Source: an uncultured Pelagibacteraceae bacterium
GTDB lineage: Bacteria > Pseudomonadota > Alphaproteobacteria > Pelagibacterales > Pelagibacteraceae
DNA length: 64,000 bases
Direction: 5' to 3'
Assembly (NCBI GenBank): GCA_902586125.1
Contig: CACIGI010000001.1
Coordinates: 62,001 to 126,000, forward strand
Program-made: the position numbers and the translations under genes
Notes under the pieces: model-generated
The model's input: only the letters and a program-made list of their open reading frames with translations
Told to the model about the DNA's origin: nothing
Databases searched by the model: none
Shown: positions 41,264-55,879 of the stretch, piece after piece
Layout: every line of letters starts with the position of its first letter
How positions within the stretch are numbered: position 1 is the first letter of the stretch

Positions 41264-42008
41264 TTTTTTTTATAATTTTTCACTTGGAAATATAAATGCG
41301 AAACCTTCTAATAACTCTGAAACTTTATCGCAAATCTTGTATGGTGAAAAATTTAAGGTATTAAAAAATAAAAAAAAATGGGTTAAGATTAAAACTAATT
41401 TTGACAATTATATTGGTTATATTAAAAAAAATTATTTTTACAAAAATTTTAAGCCAACTTTTAAGATAAAAAAAACAAAATCTAGAATATTTATTAAAAA
41501 AGAAAATAAGTTTTTGCCAACAAAAAATTATCTTTACTTTGCATCTGGTATATCGGTTTTAAACAAAAATAAAGGGCTAATTGAGTTTAAAAAGGACAGA
41601 TGGATAAAAAAAAGTGATATTGTTAAAATTGACCACCTTGAATTAGATTATTTAAAAATAATGAAATTATTTAAAAGTAGCAAATATCTATGGGGTGGAA
41701 AAACATCTGATGGTATTGATTGCTCTGCTTTGATCCAAATTTATTTTTATTATAACAGAATATTTTTTCCAAGAGATACAAAAGATCAAATAAAGTTTTG
41801 TAAAAGAAAAAAAGGTAAAAATTTAAGAAAAGGAGATATAATATTTTGGAAAGGACATGTCGGTATATGTCTAAGTAAGGCTAAATTTATTCATGCTTAT
41901 GGACCAAAAAAAAAGGTGGTAGTAATGCCAACTAAACAAACAATTCAATTAATTGATAAAACTGCAAATCTAAAAGTTAAAAAAGTAAGTAATATTGGTA
42001 ATTATTAA
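41253..42008 (+). CDS. NlpC/P60 family cysteine peptidase with N-terminal SH3-like domain
   Basis: YLWGGKTSDGIDCSALIQ (Cys), KGHVGIC (His), FIHAYG; overlaps AmpG-like gene; no signal peptide seen. Confidence 0.87.
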   Translation: MKNNFFYNFSLGNINAKPSNNSETLSQILYGEKFKVLKNKKKWVKIKTNFDNYIGYIKKNYFYKNFKPTFKIKKTKSRIFIKKENKFLPTKNYLYFASGISVLNKNKGLIEFKKDRWIKKSDIVKIDHLELDYLKIMKLFKSSKYLWGGKTSDGIDCSALIQIYFYYNRIFFPRDTKDQIKFCKRKKGKNLRKGDIIFWKGHVGICLSKAKFIHAYGPKKKVVVMPTKQTIQLIDKTANLKVKKVSNIGNY

Positions 42009-42901
42009 TCTCTACCAAAGTCAGGTTTATTTACATCCTGTTTTAATCTGATTATTTTAGATCTAACTTTTTTTGTTTGGATTAATTTTTTAAGAATTGA
42101 TTTATTATTTTTTGAATTAATGTCTGTCTTAAAAGATCTTAAATTTTTGATAAATATATCAATTGCTCTCGAAACATTTTTTCTATTATCAAAAAAAATG
42201 TCTCTCCACATAATTTCATTCGATGCAGCGATTCTTGAAAAATCTCTTAATCCACCTGCACTATACTTTATTAAGTCATATTTTTGCTTTTTCTCAAAAT
42301 CCTGAGCTGATTTAACCAAATTGTAAGCTATTAAATGTGGTAAATGGCTTGTAATTGAAAATATTTTATCATGTCTTTCCGCATTCATGATTGCAGTTTT
42401 TGAACCCATTTTTTTCCAAAAAGAGTTTAAAAATTTTAAATGTTTCATATTTATTTTCTTATTTTTAATCAATACACACCACTTATTTTCAAACAGATTT
42501 TCTTTACCATGCTCAGGCCCACTTACTTCTGATCCAGCTATAGGATGACTTTGAATCCAGGATATTTTTTTTTTTAAATTCCTTTTAATTATTTCTGAAG
42601 ACTCTATTTTTGACGAACCAACATCAGTAATAATTTGTTTTGAATTAAAATTATTGTTTAATCGTAATATCATCTTTTTGTATTCACTCATTGGCGTACA
42701 AAAAATAATTAGATTTGATTTTGCAACTACCTCTTGTAGTTTATTTACGAGAGTTCCTGGTAACTTTATTCTTTTAATCTTTGATATATTTTTTTTAGAT
42801 TTTTCAAAAATAAAAATTTTTTTTGCTAATTTTTTTTTTGCAATTCTTTTTACTAACGAAGATCCTAACAAGCCACAGCCGATGATGAGCACATTTTTCA
42901 T
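42005..42901 (-). CDS. tyrA: Prephenate/arogenate dehydrogenase
   Basis: VLIIGCGLLGSSLVKRI, DVGSSKIES, SHPIAGSEVSGPEHG. Confidence 0.92.
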   Translation of the reverse strand: MKNVLIIGCGLLGSSLVKRIAKKKLAKKIFIFEKSKKNISKIKRIKLPGTLVNKLQEVVAKSNLIIFCTPMSEYKKMILRLNNNFNSKQIITDVGSSKIESSEIIKRNLKKKISWIQSHPIAGSEVSGPEHGKENLFENKWCVLIKNKKINMKHLKFLNSFWKKMGSKTAIMNAERHDKIFSITSHLPHLIAYNLVKSAQDFEKKQKYDLIKYSAGGLRDFSRIAASNEIMWRDIFFDNRKNVSRAIDIFIKNLRSFKTDINSKNNKSILKKLIQTKKVRSKIIRLKQDVNKPDFGRD

Positions 42902-43983
42902 TAATTAAATATTCCTTTTACTGCTCGCATAAATTTTAAATTATCTGTTTTTGATCCAATAGTTAATCGTAACATATTTTTTATATTGTAGCCATTTTCT
43001 GTTGATCTTAAGATAATTCCTTTCATCTTTAATTTTTCATAAAAATATTTCGCTTTAAACTTACATTTCTCAAAATTTAATAATAAAAAATTGGCCGATA
43101 TATTATTTGAATCAATTCCATATTGGTTAAGAAAATTTTTCAATTTTTTTGCATAAATAATATTATGTTTAACTGAGCGAGTTATAAACTTAGTATCCTT
43201 AAGAGACTCAATGGCAGCTTTTTGTGCTACCTCATTAACATTAAAAGGTGGCTTAATAACATTCAGTTCTTTAATAATTTTTTTTGAACCATATCCCCAC
43301 CCTACTCTTAGAGAGGATAAACCGTATATTTTAGAAAATGTTCTTAAGATAAAGACATTTTGTTTATTTTTGAATAATTTTAATCCACTTTTATAATCAT
43401 TATTTTTCATATATTCTGCATATGCATCATCCACCACTAGCAGAATATTTTTTCTCAACTTTTTTCTAAGTTCTAAAAGCTCAAAACTTGTTAGGTATGT
43501 TCCAGTTGGATTATTAGGATTTGCTAAAAAAACAATTTTTGTTTTTTTTGAAACATTTTTAATAATTTCAGGAATTGATACTTTGAAATTATTTTCTTTA
43601 GCAAAAATAACTTTTGCACCAACTATTTTAGCATATATCCTATACATTAAAAAACTATACTGAGGAAGAATAACTTCATCCTTAGGATTCAAAAATAATT
43701 GACATAGCATTTGAATAACCTCATCAGATCCAGCACCACATATAATCTTATCTTCATTACATTTAAACTTTTTAGATATTTGTCTTCTTAAGGCATTGGA
43801 CTTGCCATCTGGATACCTAAAAAAACTTAAATTTTTATTAGACAAAATCTTTTTAGCCTTTGAGCTGACACCTAAGGCTGACTCATTCGCAGATAGCTTT
43901 ACAACTTGATGAAACCTCTTAAGACTGGATTTACCAGGCTCATAGGTTTCAATATTAAATCTCTTAAATCTCATGATAGCCAA
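42901..43983 (-). CDS. hisC: Histidinol-phosphate aminotransferase family
   Basis: VFLANPNNPTGTYL, DDAYAEY, TFSKIYGLSSLRVGWG. Confidence 0.92.
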   Translation of the reverse strand: MAIMRFKRFNIETYEPGKSSLKRFHQVVKLSANESALGVSSKAKKILSNKNLSFFRYPDGKSNALRRQISKKFKCNEDKIICGAGSDEVIQMLCQLFLNPKDEVILPQYSFLMYRIYAKIVGAKVIFAKENNFKVSIPEIIKNVSKKTKIVFLANPNNPTGTYLTSFELLELRKKLRKNILLVVDDAYAEYMKNNDYKSGLKLFKNKQNVFILRTFSKIYGLSSLRVGWGYGSKKIIKELNVIKPPFNVNEVAQKAAIESLKDTKFITRSVKHNIIYAKKLKNFLNQYGIDSNNISANFLLLNFEKCKFKAKYFYEKLKMKGIILRSTENGYNIKNMLRLTIGSKTDNLKFMRAVKGIFN

Positions 43984-44058
43984 CTTTTATAAATTTTATG
44001 CTCTTTATAAATAAAAAAACATTTTTTTATATAGTTTAAGTGTAATTATTTTTAAAAA

Positions 44059-44087
44059 TTGACATACTAAATAACTTCTAGTACAAA
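44059..44087 (+). promoter_or_regulatory. Sigma70-type promoter for metX
   Basis: TTGACA (44059-44064), 17-nt spacer, TACAAA (44082-44087). Confidence 0.65.
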
Positions 44088-44093
44088 ATTTAT

Positions 44094-44142
44094 GCGCTGA
44101 TTTACCTGAATTGCGAGCGCTTTAAAAAAACCGCTAAAAAAG
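44094..44142 (+). promoter_or_regulatory. SAM-II riboswitch aptamer upstream of metX
   Basis: GCGCUGAUUUACCUGAAUUGCGAGCGCUUUAAAAAAACCGCUAAAAAAG: P1 GCGCU/AGCGC, conserved GCUGAUUUA, UUGC.AGCGC and 3' GCUAAAAA pseudoknot strand; upstream of a Met biosynthesis gene. Confidence 0.88.
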
Positions 44143-44177
44143 TTTTTTTTCTCACAATTCAAATTTCAGCTTTAATT

Positions 44178-45302
44178 ATGAATATAAAACAAAATATAAA
44201 AACGTTGATTGTTGAAAAACCACTCAAATTGGATTGCGGTCAGACTATTAATAATTTTCCTTTAGCGTATGAAACTTATGGCTCACTCAATAATGAAAAA
44301 GATAATGCAATTTTAGTATTTCATGCTTTAACAGGTGATCAATTTGTAACAGGTATAAATCCAGTGACCAAAAAGGATGGTTGGTGGTCTTATGCGGTAG
44401 GCTCTGGCAAGTCGATAGATACAGATAAATATTTTGTAATCTGTGCAAATGTAATAGGCGGATGTATGGGATCTTTTGGGCCTAGCCATGAAAATCCCAA
44501 GACAAAAAAAATTTATGGAACAGATTTTCCAGTTATCACAATTAATGACATGGTGAACGCACAAATTAATTTGTTGGATTTTTTTGGAATAAAAAAACTT
44601 TTTTCAGTTGTAGGTGGTTCGATGGGTGGAATGCAAGTCCTACAATTTATTAGTAATTATCCTGATAAAGCCAAAACAGCAGTACCAATTGCTTGTACTT
44701 CAAGCCATTCTGCACAAAATATTGCTTTTAATGAACTTGGCAGACAAGCCATTGCGGCAGATCATAATTGGTCTAATGGAGATTATGATTCAAAAAATAT
44801 TGTTCCCGATAAAGGATTAGCTGTAGCTAGAATGGCTGCACATATTACTTATCTCTCAAAAAAAGGACTTCAAGAAAAATTTGGTAGAAAACTTCAAGAA
44901 AGAGATGATTTAAAATTTGGTTTTGATGCTGACTTTCAAATTGAAAGTTATCTTAGATACCAAGGTTCGGTATTTGTAGATCGGTTCGATGCAAATAGCT
45001 ATTTATATATTACTAGGGCAATGGATTATTTTGATTTAGTAAAACAATTTAATGGGAATTTATCTGATGCTTTTAAAAATACTAAAGCGAAATTTTTTAT
45101 AATATCTTTTACCTCGGATTGGCTTTATCCAACACAAGAAAATAAAGACATTGTAATTGCCTTAAACGCAGTTGGTGCAAATGTAGGTTTCGTTGAAATT
45201 GAGTCTGATAAAGGCCACGATTCTTTTTTGCTTAATGTTCCCGATTTCTTAAAAGCTCTAAAAAATTTTTTAGATAAATCTTATGCAGAAAAACATTCAT
45301 GA
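44178..45302 (+). CDS. metX: Homoserine O-acetyltransferase/succinyltransferase MetX
   Basis: NAILVFHALTGDQFV, VVGGSMGGMQVLQF, C-terminal KGHDSFLL. Confidence 0.95.
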   Translation: MNIKQNIKTLIVEKPLKLDCGQTINNFPLAYETYGSLNNEKDNAILVFHALTGDQFVTGINPVTKKDGWWSYAVGSGKSIDTDKYFVICANVIGGCMGSFGPSHENPKTKKIYGTDFPVITINDMVNAQINLLDFFGIKKLFSVVGGSMGGMQVLQFISNYPDKAKTAVPIACTSSHSAQNIAFNELGRQAIAADHNWSNGDYDSKNIVPDKGLAVARMAAHITYLSKKGLQEKFGRKLQERDDLKFGFDADFQIESYLRYQGSVFVDRFDANSYLYITRAMDYFDLVKQFNGNLSDAFKNTKAKFFIISFTSDWLYPTQENKDIVIALNAVGANVGFVEIESDKGHDSFLLNVPDFLKALKNFLDKSYAEKHS

Positions 45303-45895
45303 AACCAGAATATAAAATTATTTCAAATTTAATCGAGAAAAATGCAAAGGTTCTTGATGTAGGATGTGATGATGGAACTTTGATGGAATTTTTAAAGACA
45401 AATAAAAATTCTAATATCAGAGGAATTGAGATTTCAAAAGAAAAAGTGCAAATTTGTATTTCTAAAGGACTGACTGTTATTGAGGGGAATGCAGAATTTG
45501 ATTTAAAGCAATTTCCAAATGACTCTTTTGATTATGTTGTTCTTGGACAAACTTTACAAGCTTTTATAAATCCTGAGGCTGTAATTAAAGAGCTTTTACG
45601 GGTTGGTAACAAAGCTATAGTGACTATTCCAAATTTTGGGCATTGGAAAGTTAGATTAAATTTATTATTTAAAGGAACAATGCCAATTACAAACTCTTTA
45701 CCTCATGATTGGTATAACACACCAAACATTCATATGTGCACGATAAGAGATTTTGTCAGATTTTCTAAGATTATTAACTTTAAAATTTTTAAATCTTTAG
45801 CATTAATTAATGAAAATGTTTCTGATATTAATAACTCAAATCTTATTTTTAAAAATTTATTTGGAGAACTTGGTATATTTTTAATAGAAAAATAA
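45299..45895 (+). CDS. metW: Methionine biosynthesis protein MetW
   Basis: AKVLDVGCDDGTLMEFL, LPHDWYNTPNIHMCTIRDF; overlaps metX. Confidence 0.94.
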   Translation: MKPEYKIISNLIEKNAKVLDVGCDDGTLMEFLKTNKNSNIRGIEISKEKVQICISKGLTVIEGNAEFDLKQFPNDSFDYVVLGQTLQAFINPEAVIKELLRVGNKAIVTIPNFGHWKVRLNLLFKGTMPITNSLPHDWYNTPNIHMCTIRDFVRFSKIINFKIFKSLALINENVSDINNSNLIFKNLFGELGIFLIEK

Positions 45896-46615
45896 ATGAA
45901 AATTGAAATTATTAAATGTCTACGGGATAATTATAGCTACTTAATCATTGATGAAGAAAATCAAACCGCTTGTGTTATTGACCCTAGTGAGTCTGTACCA
46001 ATAATAAATTATCTTGATAATTCAAAAATAAACTTAAAATTCATACTTAATACACACCATCATTACGATCATGTGGGTGGAAATCTTGAATTAAAAAAAA
46101 AGTATAATTCTAAGGTGGTTGGATTTATTGGAGATAAAAATCGTATACCCGAGATTGATATATCTCTGGAGGACAACCAAATATGGAAACAAGATAATTT
46201 TGAGGCAAAAATTTATCATGTTCCAGGTCATACATCTGGACATATCGCTTTTCATTTTTTCAAAGAAAAAAAAATTTTTACTGGTGATACCTTATTCTCT
46301 TTAGGGTGTGGCAGAATTTTTGAAGGTACCTACGAACAAATGTATAATTCTCTTAAAAAAATTAAATCATTACCAATAGATACAGAAATATATTGTGGCC
46401 ATGAATACACTTTACAAAACTCAAATTTTTGTATCGCCAATGACTCCGGCAATTTAAAATTAAAAAAAAAAATATTAGAGATAAACAAGAAACTTAAAAA
46501 TGCACTACCAACAATACCAAGTATTTTAGCTGATGAATTAGAATGTAATATATTTCTTAAAGCAAAAGATTTAAAAAGTTTTTCAAAATTGAGAGATTTA
46601 AAGGATAATTTTTAG
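45896..46615 (+). CDS. gloB: Hydroxyacylglutathione hydrolase (glyoxalase II)
   Basis: THHHYDHVGGN, GHTSGHIAF, GDTLFSLGCGRIFEG. Confidence 0.95.
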   Translation: MKIEIIKCLRDNYSYLIIDEENQTACVIDPSESVPIINYLDNSKINLKFILNTHHHYDHVGGNLELKKKYNSKVVGFIGDKNRIPEIDISLEDNQIWKQDNFEAKIYHVPGHTSGHIAFHFFKEKKIFTGDTLFSLGCGRIFEGTYEQMYNSLKKIKSLPIDTEIYCGHEYTLQNSNFCIANDSGNLKLKKKILEINKKLKNALPTIPSILADELECNIFLKAKDLKSFSKLRDLKDNF

Positions 46616-46624
46616 TTAATAAGC

Positions 46625-46652
46625 TTGACTAAAGAAATACCCTGACTATATT
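46625..46652 (+). promoter_or_regulatory. Sigma70-type promoter for rplU operon
   Basis: TTGACT (46625-46630), 16-nt spacer, TATATT (46647-46652), short leader to ATG 46674. Confidence 0.5.
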
Positions 46653-46673
46653 GCGTCATAAAAAAATCTATTT

Positions 46674-47072
46674 ATGTCATACGCAGTTATACAATCAGGT
46701 GGAAAACAATATAAAGTGAAGTCAGGTGAAATTTTAAAAATTGAAAAATTACCAAATTCTAAATCCGACACTAAAGTTGAGTTTAATGATATATTGGCAT
46801 ATGGCGATAATAAAGTTATAGAAATTGGTTCGCCAACAATTCAAGGTGCCAAAGTTGAAGCAAACCTAATAAAAAATAGTAAAAATAGAACCGTACTTAT
46901 TTTTAAAAAGAGAAGAAGACAAAATTCGAGAAGAAAAAATGGTCATAGACAAGAATATTCTATGATTAGAATAAATAAAATTTTTTCAAAAGATGGTAAG
47001 ATTTTATCTGAAGCTGAGGAGATTTCTAAACCAACAAAAAAAGATTCTGAAAAAAAGGAATTGAGTAAATAA
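46674..47072 (+). CDS. rplU: 50S ribosomal protein L21
   Basis: MSYAVIQSGGKQYKVKSGEI and KKRRRQNSRRKNGHRQ. Confidence 0.96.
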   Translation: MSYAVIQSGGKQYKVKSGEILKIEKLPNSKSDTKVEFNDILAYGDNKVIEIGSPTIQGAKVEANLIKNSKNRTVLIFKKRRRQNSRRKNGHRQEYSMIRINKIFSKDGKILSEAEEISKPTKKDSEKKELSK

Positions 47073-47083
47073 AGGAATAAAAT

Positions 47084-47338
47084 ATGGCTACGAAAAAAGC
47101 TGGTGGATCATCAAGGAACGGTAGAGATAGTGCCGGCAGGAGACTTGGTGTAAAAAAATATGGTGGTCAAAATGTTATTCCTGGCAACATAATTGTTAGA
47201 CAAAGAGGCACTAAGATATTTCCAGGAGAAAATGTGGGTATTGGTAAAGACCACTCAATTTTTTCAGTAATAAAAGGTAAAGTTGTTTTTAAAAAAACAA
47301 AATCCGATAGAACTTTTGTTTCAGTAAAACCCAATTAA
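47084..47338 (+). CDS. rpmA: 50S ribosomal protein L27
   Basis: [29 protein letters not shown]. Confidence 0.97.
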   Translation: MATKKAGGSSRNGRDSAGRRLGVKKYGGQNVIPGNIIVRQRGTKIFPGENVGIGKDHSIFSVIKGKVVFKKTKSDRTFVSVKPN

Positions 47339-47356
47339 TATTACAACCCAAAATAG

Positions 47357-49444
<2,088 letters not shown>

Positions 49445-49445
<1 letters not shown>

Positions 49446-50695
49446 TGCAAAAGCTACTAACTGATATCGGAAAAAAATCAAAAAAGGCTATGATTAATAG
49501 GTTAAGTACAAAAAAAAAAGACGAAGTTCTAAAAGATTATCGTCTTTTAATATTAAAAAACAAAAAATTGATAATTAATGAAAATAAAAAGGATATAAAG
49601 AAAGCTTATAAAAAAGGTATTAAAAATAATTTAATCCAAAGATTGATATTAAATGACAAAAAAATAATTGCGATAACCAATTCTATAAAAAAAATTATTA
49701 GTTTAAAGGATCCTACAAATGTCATTTTAGAAAAATGGAAAAGGCCAAATGGTTTGGTAATATCAAAAGTATCTATACCTATTGGTGTAATCGGTGTTAT
49801 ATACGAAAGTAGACCCAATGTTACAGCAGATGTTGCATCGTTATGTTTTAAGTCTGGAAATGCCGTCATTTTAAAAGGTGGGTCAGAAGCATACTATTCT
49901 AATCTTATTCTCGCAAAATTCTTTAGAAAATCACTAAAGAAAAATAATGTTGATGAAAATTTTGTTCAGTTTTTAAAACTAAAAAAAAGAAGTGTTGTTG
50001 ATTTTCTTCTAAAAAAAATGAGTAAATTTGTTGATGTGATAATTCCAAGAGGTGGGAAAAGTTTAGTAAAAAAGGTACAGGATTTGTCATCTGTTCCAAC
50101 AATTGGTCATTTGGAAGGTGTTTGTCATTCTTATGTAGATAAAAATGCAAATCCTAGGATTGCCAATAAAATAGTGCAAAACGCTAAAATGAGGAATACC
50201 GCAATATGTGGAGCAACCGAAACAATTCTTTTACACGAAAAAATAATCAAGAAATTTGGAAATAAAATTTTAAAAAATTTAGAAGAAAATGGATGTAAGA
50301 TTATTGGTGATAATAAGATAAGAAAACTTTATGATAAAAAAATTCAGAAAGCTTCAATAAAAGATTGGTCAAAAGAATATTTATCACCCGTTGTATCTGT
50401 GAAATCAGTAAAAAATATAGATGAAGCTATAGCGCATATTAACAAATACGGAACCATGCACACGGATTGTATTATTACTCAAAACAAAAAAGTAGCAAAA
50501 AAATTTTTAAATGAGGTAAAAAGTTCAATAGCTATGCACAATACTTCAACACAATTTGCAGATGGAGGCGAATTTGGTTTTGGTGGTGAGGTAGGTATCT
50601 CAACCAACACACTTCCGCCTAGGGGTCCAGTTGGACTTAATCAACTTATTTCCTACAAATATCAAGTCACTAGCAAAGGCCAAATAAGGAAGTAA
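49445..50695 (+). CDS. proA: Gamma-glutamyl phosphate reductase
   Basis: PIGVIGVIYESRPNVTADVASLCFKSGNAVILKGGSEA; GVGISTNTLPPRGPVGL-like end. Confidence 0.96.
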
Positions 50696-50696
50696 T

Positions 50697-51218
50697 TTGA
50701 ATTTGAAAAAGAAAAGAATTGGAATTTTAGGTGGTTCATTTGATCCTGCTCACAATGGTCATCTAGCTATATCTAAAGAGGCAGTAAAAAGATTTAAACT
50801 TGAAAAGATTATATGGGCAATTACAAAAAAAAATCCTTTTAAAATAAAAAGTTCTTTAAGCCTGCAGTCTAGAATTAAAGGATGTAAAAAGATTATAAAA
50901 AAAAATAAATTTATTAAAGTCAAATTTTATGAAAATAAAATTGGATCAAATAAAACGATAAATCTAATTAATTACTTCAACAAAAATAAAAAAAATGAAA
51001 TTTTTTTCTTAATGGGTGCAGATAATTTAGTTAATTTCCATAAATGGCATAAATGGAGACAGATTTCAGAAAAATGTAATATCTTGGTTTTTGATAGATA
51101 TGGATATAAGAAAAAATCATTAAATTCAAAGACATATAAAACCCTTAAAAGTGATAAATTTAAATTTGTTAATTTTAATAAAGTCAATATTTCATCTTCT
51201 CAATTAAGGAAAATTTGA
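50697..51218 (+). CDS. nadD: Nicotinate-nucleotide adenylyltransferase
   Basis: GILGGSFDPAHNGHLAIS; start codon in track may be TTG/ATG a few codons on. Confidence 0.93.
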   Translation: MNLKKKRIGILGGSFDPAHNGHLAISKEAVKRFKLEKIIWAITKKNPFKIKSSLSLQSRIKGCKKIIKKNKFIKVKFYENKIGSNKTINLINYFNKNKKNEIFFLMGADNLVNFHKWHKWRQISEKCNILVFDRYGYKKKSLNSKTYKTLKSDKFKFVNFNKVNISSSQLRKI

Positions 51219-51235
51219 TAGTCTAAAATTAATTA

Positions 51236-51586
51236 ATGGATAAAATTTCAGATCTTAAAAATTCTATCATCAAAACATTAGATATTAACAAGGCTCAAGA
51301 CATAATAAGCATAGACTTGAAAGATAAAAGTTCTATGGCTGATTTTATGATAATTGCGAGCGGTACTTCATCTAGGCATATACAATCTTTATCCGAACAA
51401 GTTTTAGAAAAATTTAAGGATAGTGGTATAAAAAACTCAAAAATTGAGGGTTCAGATAGTAGTGAATGGAAATTAATTGATGGTATAGACTTAATTGTTC
51501 ATATTTTTCACCCGGAAAAAAGAAAATTTTATGAACTTGAAAAAATATGGTCTGAATTAATTCCTAAAGAAAAATTAATTATATGA
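51236..51586 (+). CDS. rsfS: Ribosome silencing factor RsfS
   Basis: DFMIIASGTSSRHIQSLSEQV, EGSDSSEWKLIDGIDLIVHIFHPEKR. Confidence 0.95.
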   Translation: MDKISDLKNSIIKTLDINKAQDIISIDLKDKSSMADFMIIASGTSSRHIQSLSEQVLEKFKDSGIKNSKIEGSDSSEWKLIDGIDLIVHIFHPEKRKFYELEKIWSELIPKEKLII

Positions 51587-52713
51587 CAAAAAAAATATTA
51601 GTATTATTTTTATTTTATTTTTTATTTCAACAAGCAAATTCTGGTGAAAACGATATTTACAAAAAAATTGATGTATTTGGGGAAGTGCTTGAAAAGATTA
51701 ATAAAGAATATGTAGACGAAATTAATCAGTCTGACAGTATGGACTCTGCGATCAATGGTCTTCTACAATCTTTGGATCCTTACTCAGCATATATGTCTCC
51801 AGAAATATTTAATGAAATGCAGACTGAGACTAGTGGTGAATTTGGTGGTCTCGGTATTGAAGTAAGTATGGAGTCTGGAGTTGTAAAAGTTATTTCTCCT
51901 ATAGATGACACGCCAGCATCCAAAGCAGGAATTAAGGCAGGTGACTATATAGTCAAAATTAATGATGTCCAAGTTCAAGGTAAATCACTTAGTGAAGCTG
52001 TTGATCTAATGAGAGGGCCTGTTGGATCAGGAATTGAACTTACAATTCGAAGAATTGGGGAAAGAAAAGCCCTAATATTCAATGTTGTAAGGGAAATTAT
52101 ACAAATTCGATCTGTTAAGGCTGACATTTTAAAAAAAAGTATAGGTTATATAAGACTTACCTCATTTAATGAAAATAGTGGCAAACAAATAGAAAGAGAA
52201 ATTAAGAAATTGGAAAAAAATAAAGATGTTAAGTCATACATTTTAGATCTAAGAAATAATCCTGGTGGGCTACTTTCTCAAGCAATAAAAATCTCTGACT
52301 TTTTCTTAGATAATGGAGAGATAGTATCTACAAAAAGTAGGAAACCTTCTGAAAATAGAAAATGGTTTGCAAAAAAAGGTGACCTAACAAACGGAAAAGT
52401 TTTGATTGTACTTATTAACTATGGATCAGCTTCAGCGTCAGAAATAGTTGCAGGAGCTCTTAAAGATCACAAAAGAGCAATCTTATTAGGTGAAAATAGT
52501 TATGGTAAAGGTTCAGTGCAATCTATCATTCCCCTTAAAAATGATGGGGCTATAAGGCTCACGGTAGCTAAATATTATCTTCCTTCTGGGAAGTCTATTT
52601 CTGAGGTTGGTGTATCTCCAGATATAGAAATTGATGAGGAAAACGATGATTTCAGAATCAAAACTGAAACTGACAATCAGTTAGAATACGCCATCAAACT
52701 TCTCAAAGGCTAA
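51583..52713 (+). CDS. ctpA: S41 family C-terminal processing peptidase
   Basis: PDZ domain plus ILDLRNNPGGLLSQAI, NYGSASASEIVAGALKDH, GKGSVQ. Confidence 0.95.
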   Translation: MTKKILVLFLFYFLFQQANSGENDIYKKIDVFGEVLEKINKEYVDEINQSDSMDSAINGLLQSLDPYSAYMSPEIFNEMQTETSGEFGGLGIEVSMESGVVKVISPIDDTPASKAGIKAGDYIVKINDVQVQGKSLSEAVDLMRGPVGSGIELTIRRIGERKALIFNVVREIIQIRSVKADILKKSIGYIRLTSFNENSGKQIEREIKKLEKNKDVKSYILDLRNNPGGLLSQAIKISDFFLDNGEIVSTKSRKPSENRKWFAKKGDLTNGKVLIVLINYGSASASEIVAGALKDHKRAILLGENSYGKGSVQSIIPLKNDGAIRLTVAKYYLPSGKSISEVGVSPDIEIDEENDDFRIKTETDNQLEYAIKLLKG

Positions 52714-52714
52714 T

Positions 52715-53191
52715 ATGGAAGAAAAATTCAGAAATCTACCACTTAGAAGTGGAGTGGGAATTGTTGTCCTTAACAAGGAGAATAAGGTTTTTGTAGCAAG
52801 ACGAATCGATAATCCAAAAAATTTTTGGCAAATGCCACAGGGGGGTGTAGATGATGGAGAAGATTTTTTAGCTGCTGCTTACAGAGAATTAGAGGAAGAA
52901 ACTAGCATCAAAAACGTAGAACTTTTAAAGGAAATAGAGGGAACGATTACCTACATGCTACCAAAAAATTTATTGGGTATTATTTGGAAAGGTAAATATA
53001 AGGGACAAAAACAAAAATGGTTTTTGGTGAGATACCTAGGTAAAGACGAAGATATTAATATTAAAACAAATAAACCAGAATTTTTAGAATGGAAATGGAT
53101 TGAATTAGATAAAATAACCGAAGTGGTGGTGGATTTCAAACATCATGTATACAAAGAACTTAAAGAAAAAATAAAAACAATAATTAGTTGA
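52715..53191 (+). CDS. rppH: RNA pyrophosphohydrolase (Nudix)
   Basis: WQMPQGGVDDGEDFLAAAYRELEEETSI Nudix box. Confidence 0.93.
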   Translation: MEEKFRNLPLRSGVGIVVLNKENKVFVARRIDNPKNFWQMPQGGVDDGEDFLAAAYRELEEETSIKNVELLKEIEGTITYMLPKNLLGIIWKGKYKGQKQKWFLVRYLGKDEDINIKTNKPEFLEWKWIELDKITEVVVDFKHHVYKELKEKIKTIIS

Positions 53192-53575
53192 TAGACTTTA
53201 AAGTTTCAACTTTTTGATCAGCCAAATATTTCAATTGATCACTAATTTCTGGTTTATTAGATTCTTCCTCTGCATTTTTTAATAATTCCAGCAATTTATT
53301 TTTCTCAATATCTTTTAAATTAAGAATATAGCTAGTTAAAATGGATAAAGTATTATTTTTAAATTCGATAATTCCATCCTCAACATAATACTTTTCTTCA
53401 CCAGATTTTGCTTGAATGGTAATAATACCTGGTTTTAAAAATGAAATTATAGAAATATGATCTTTCAGTATTCCCATTTCTCCCTCAAATGCAGGAACAA
53501 CTACCTCATTAACATCTTCTTTTGATAAAAAGGATTTCTCTGGATTAACTATTTCTATTTTAAATTCATCACTCA

Positions 53576-53576
<1 letters not shown>
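53184..53576 (-). CDS. atpC: F1 ATP synthase epsilon subunit
   Basis: FKIEIVNPEKSFLSKEDVNEVVVPAFEGEMGILKDH. Confidence 0.95.
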
Positions 53577-55872
<2,296 letters not shown>

Positions 55873-55879
55873 AAATAAA

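Noticed and set aside
43984-44058. AT-rich repeats (TTTATAAA twice, A7/T7 runs) upstream of hisC
   Set aside because: Consistent with overlapping promoters in AT-rich DNA; too low complexity to call a repeat element
44143-44177. Possible second (SAM-V) aptamer in tandem after SAM-II
   Set aside because: Only about 35 nt remain before the metX start and no SAM-V-like core was visible
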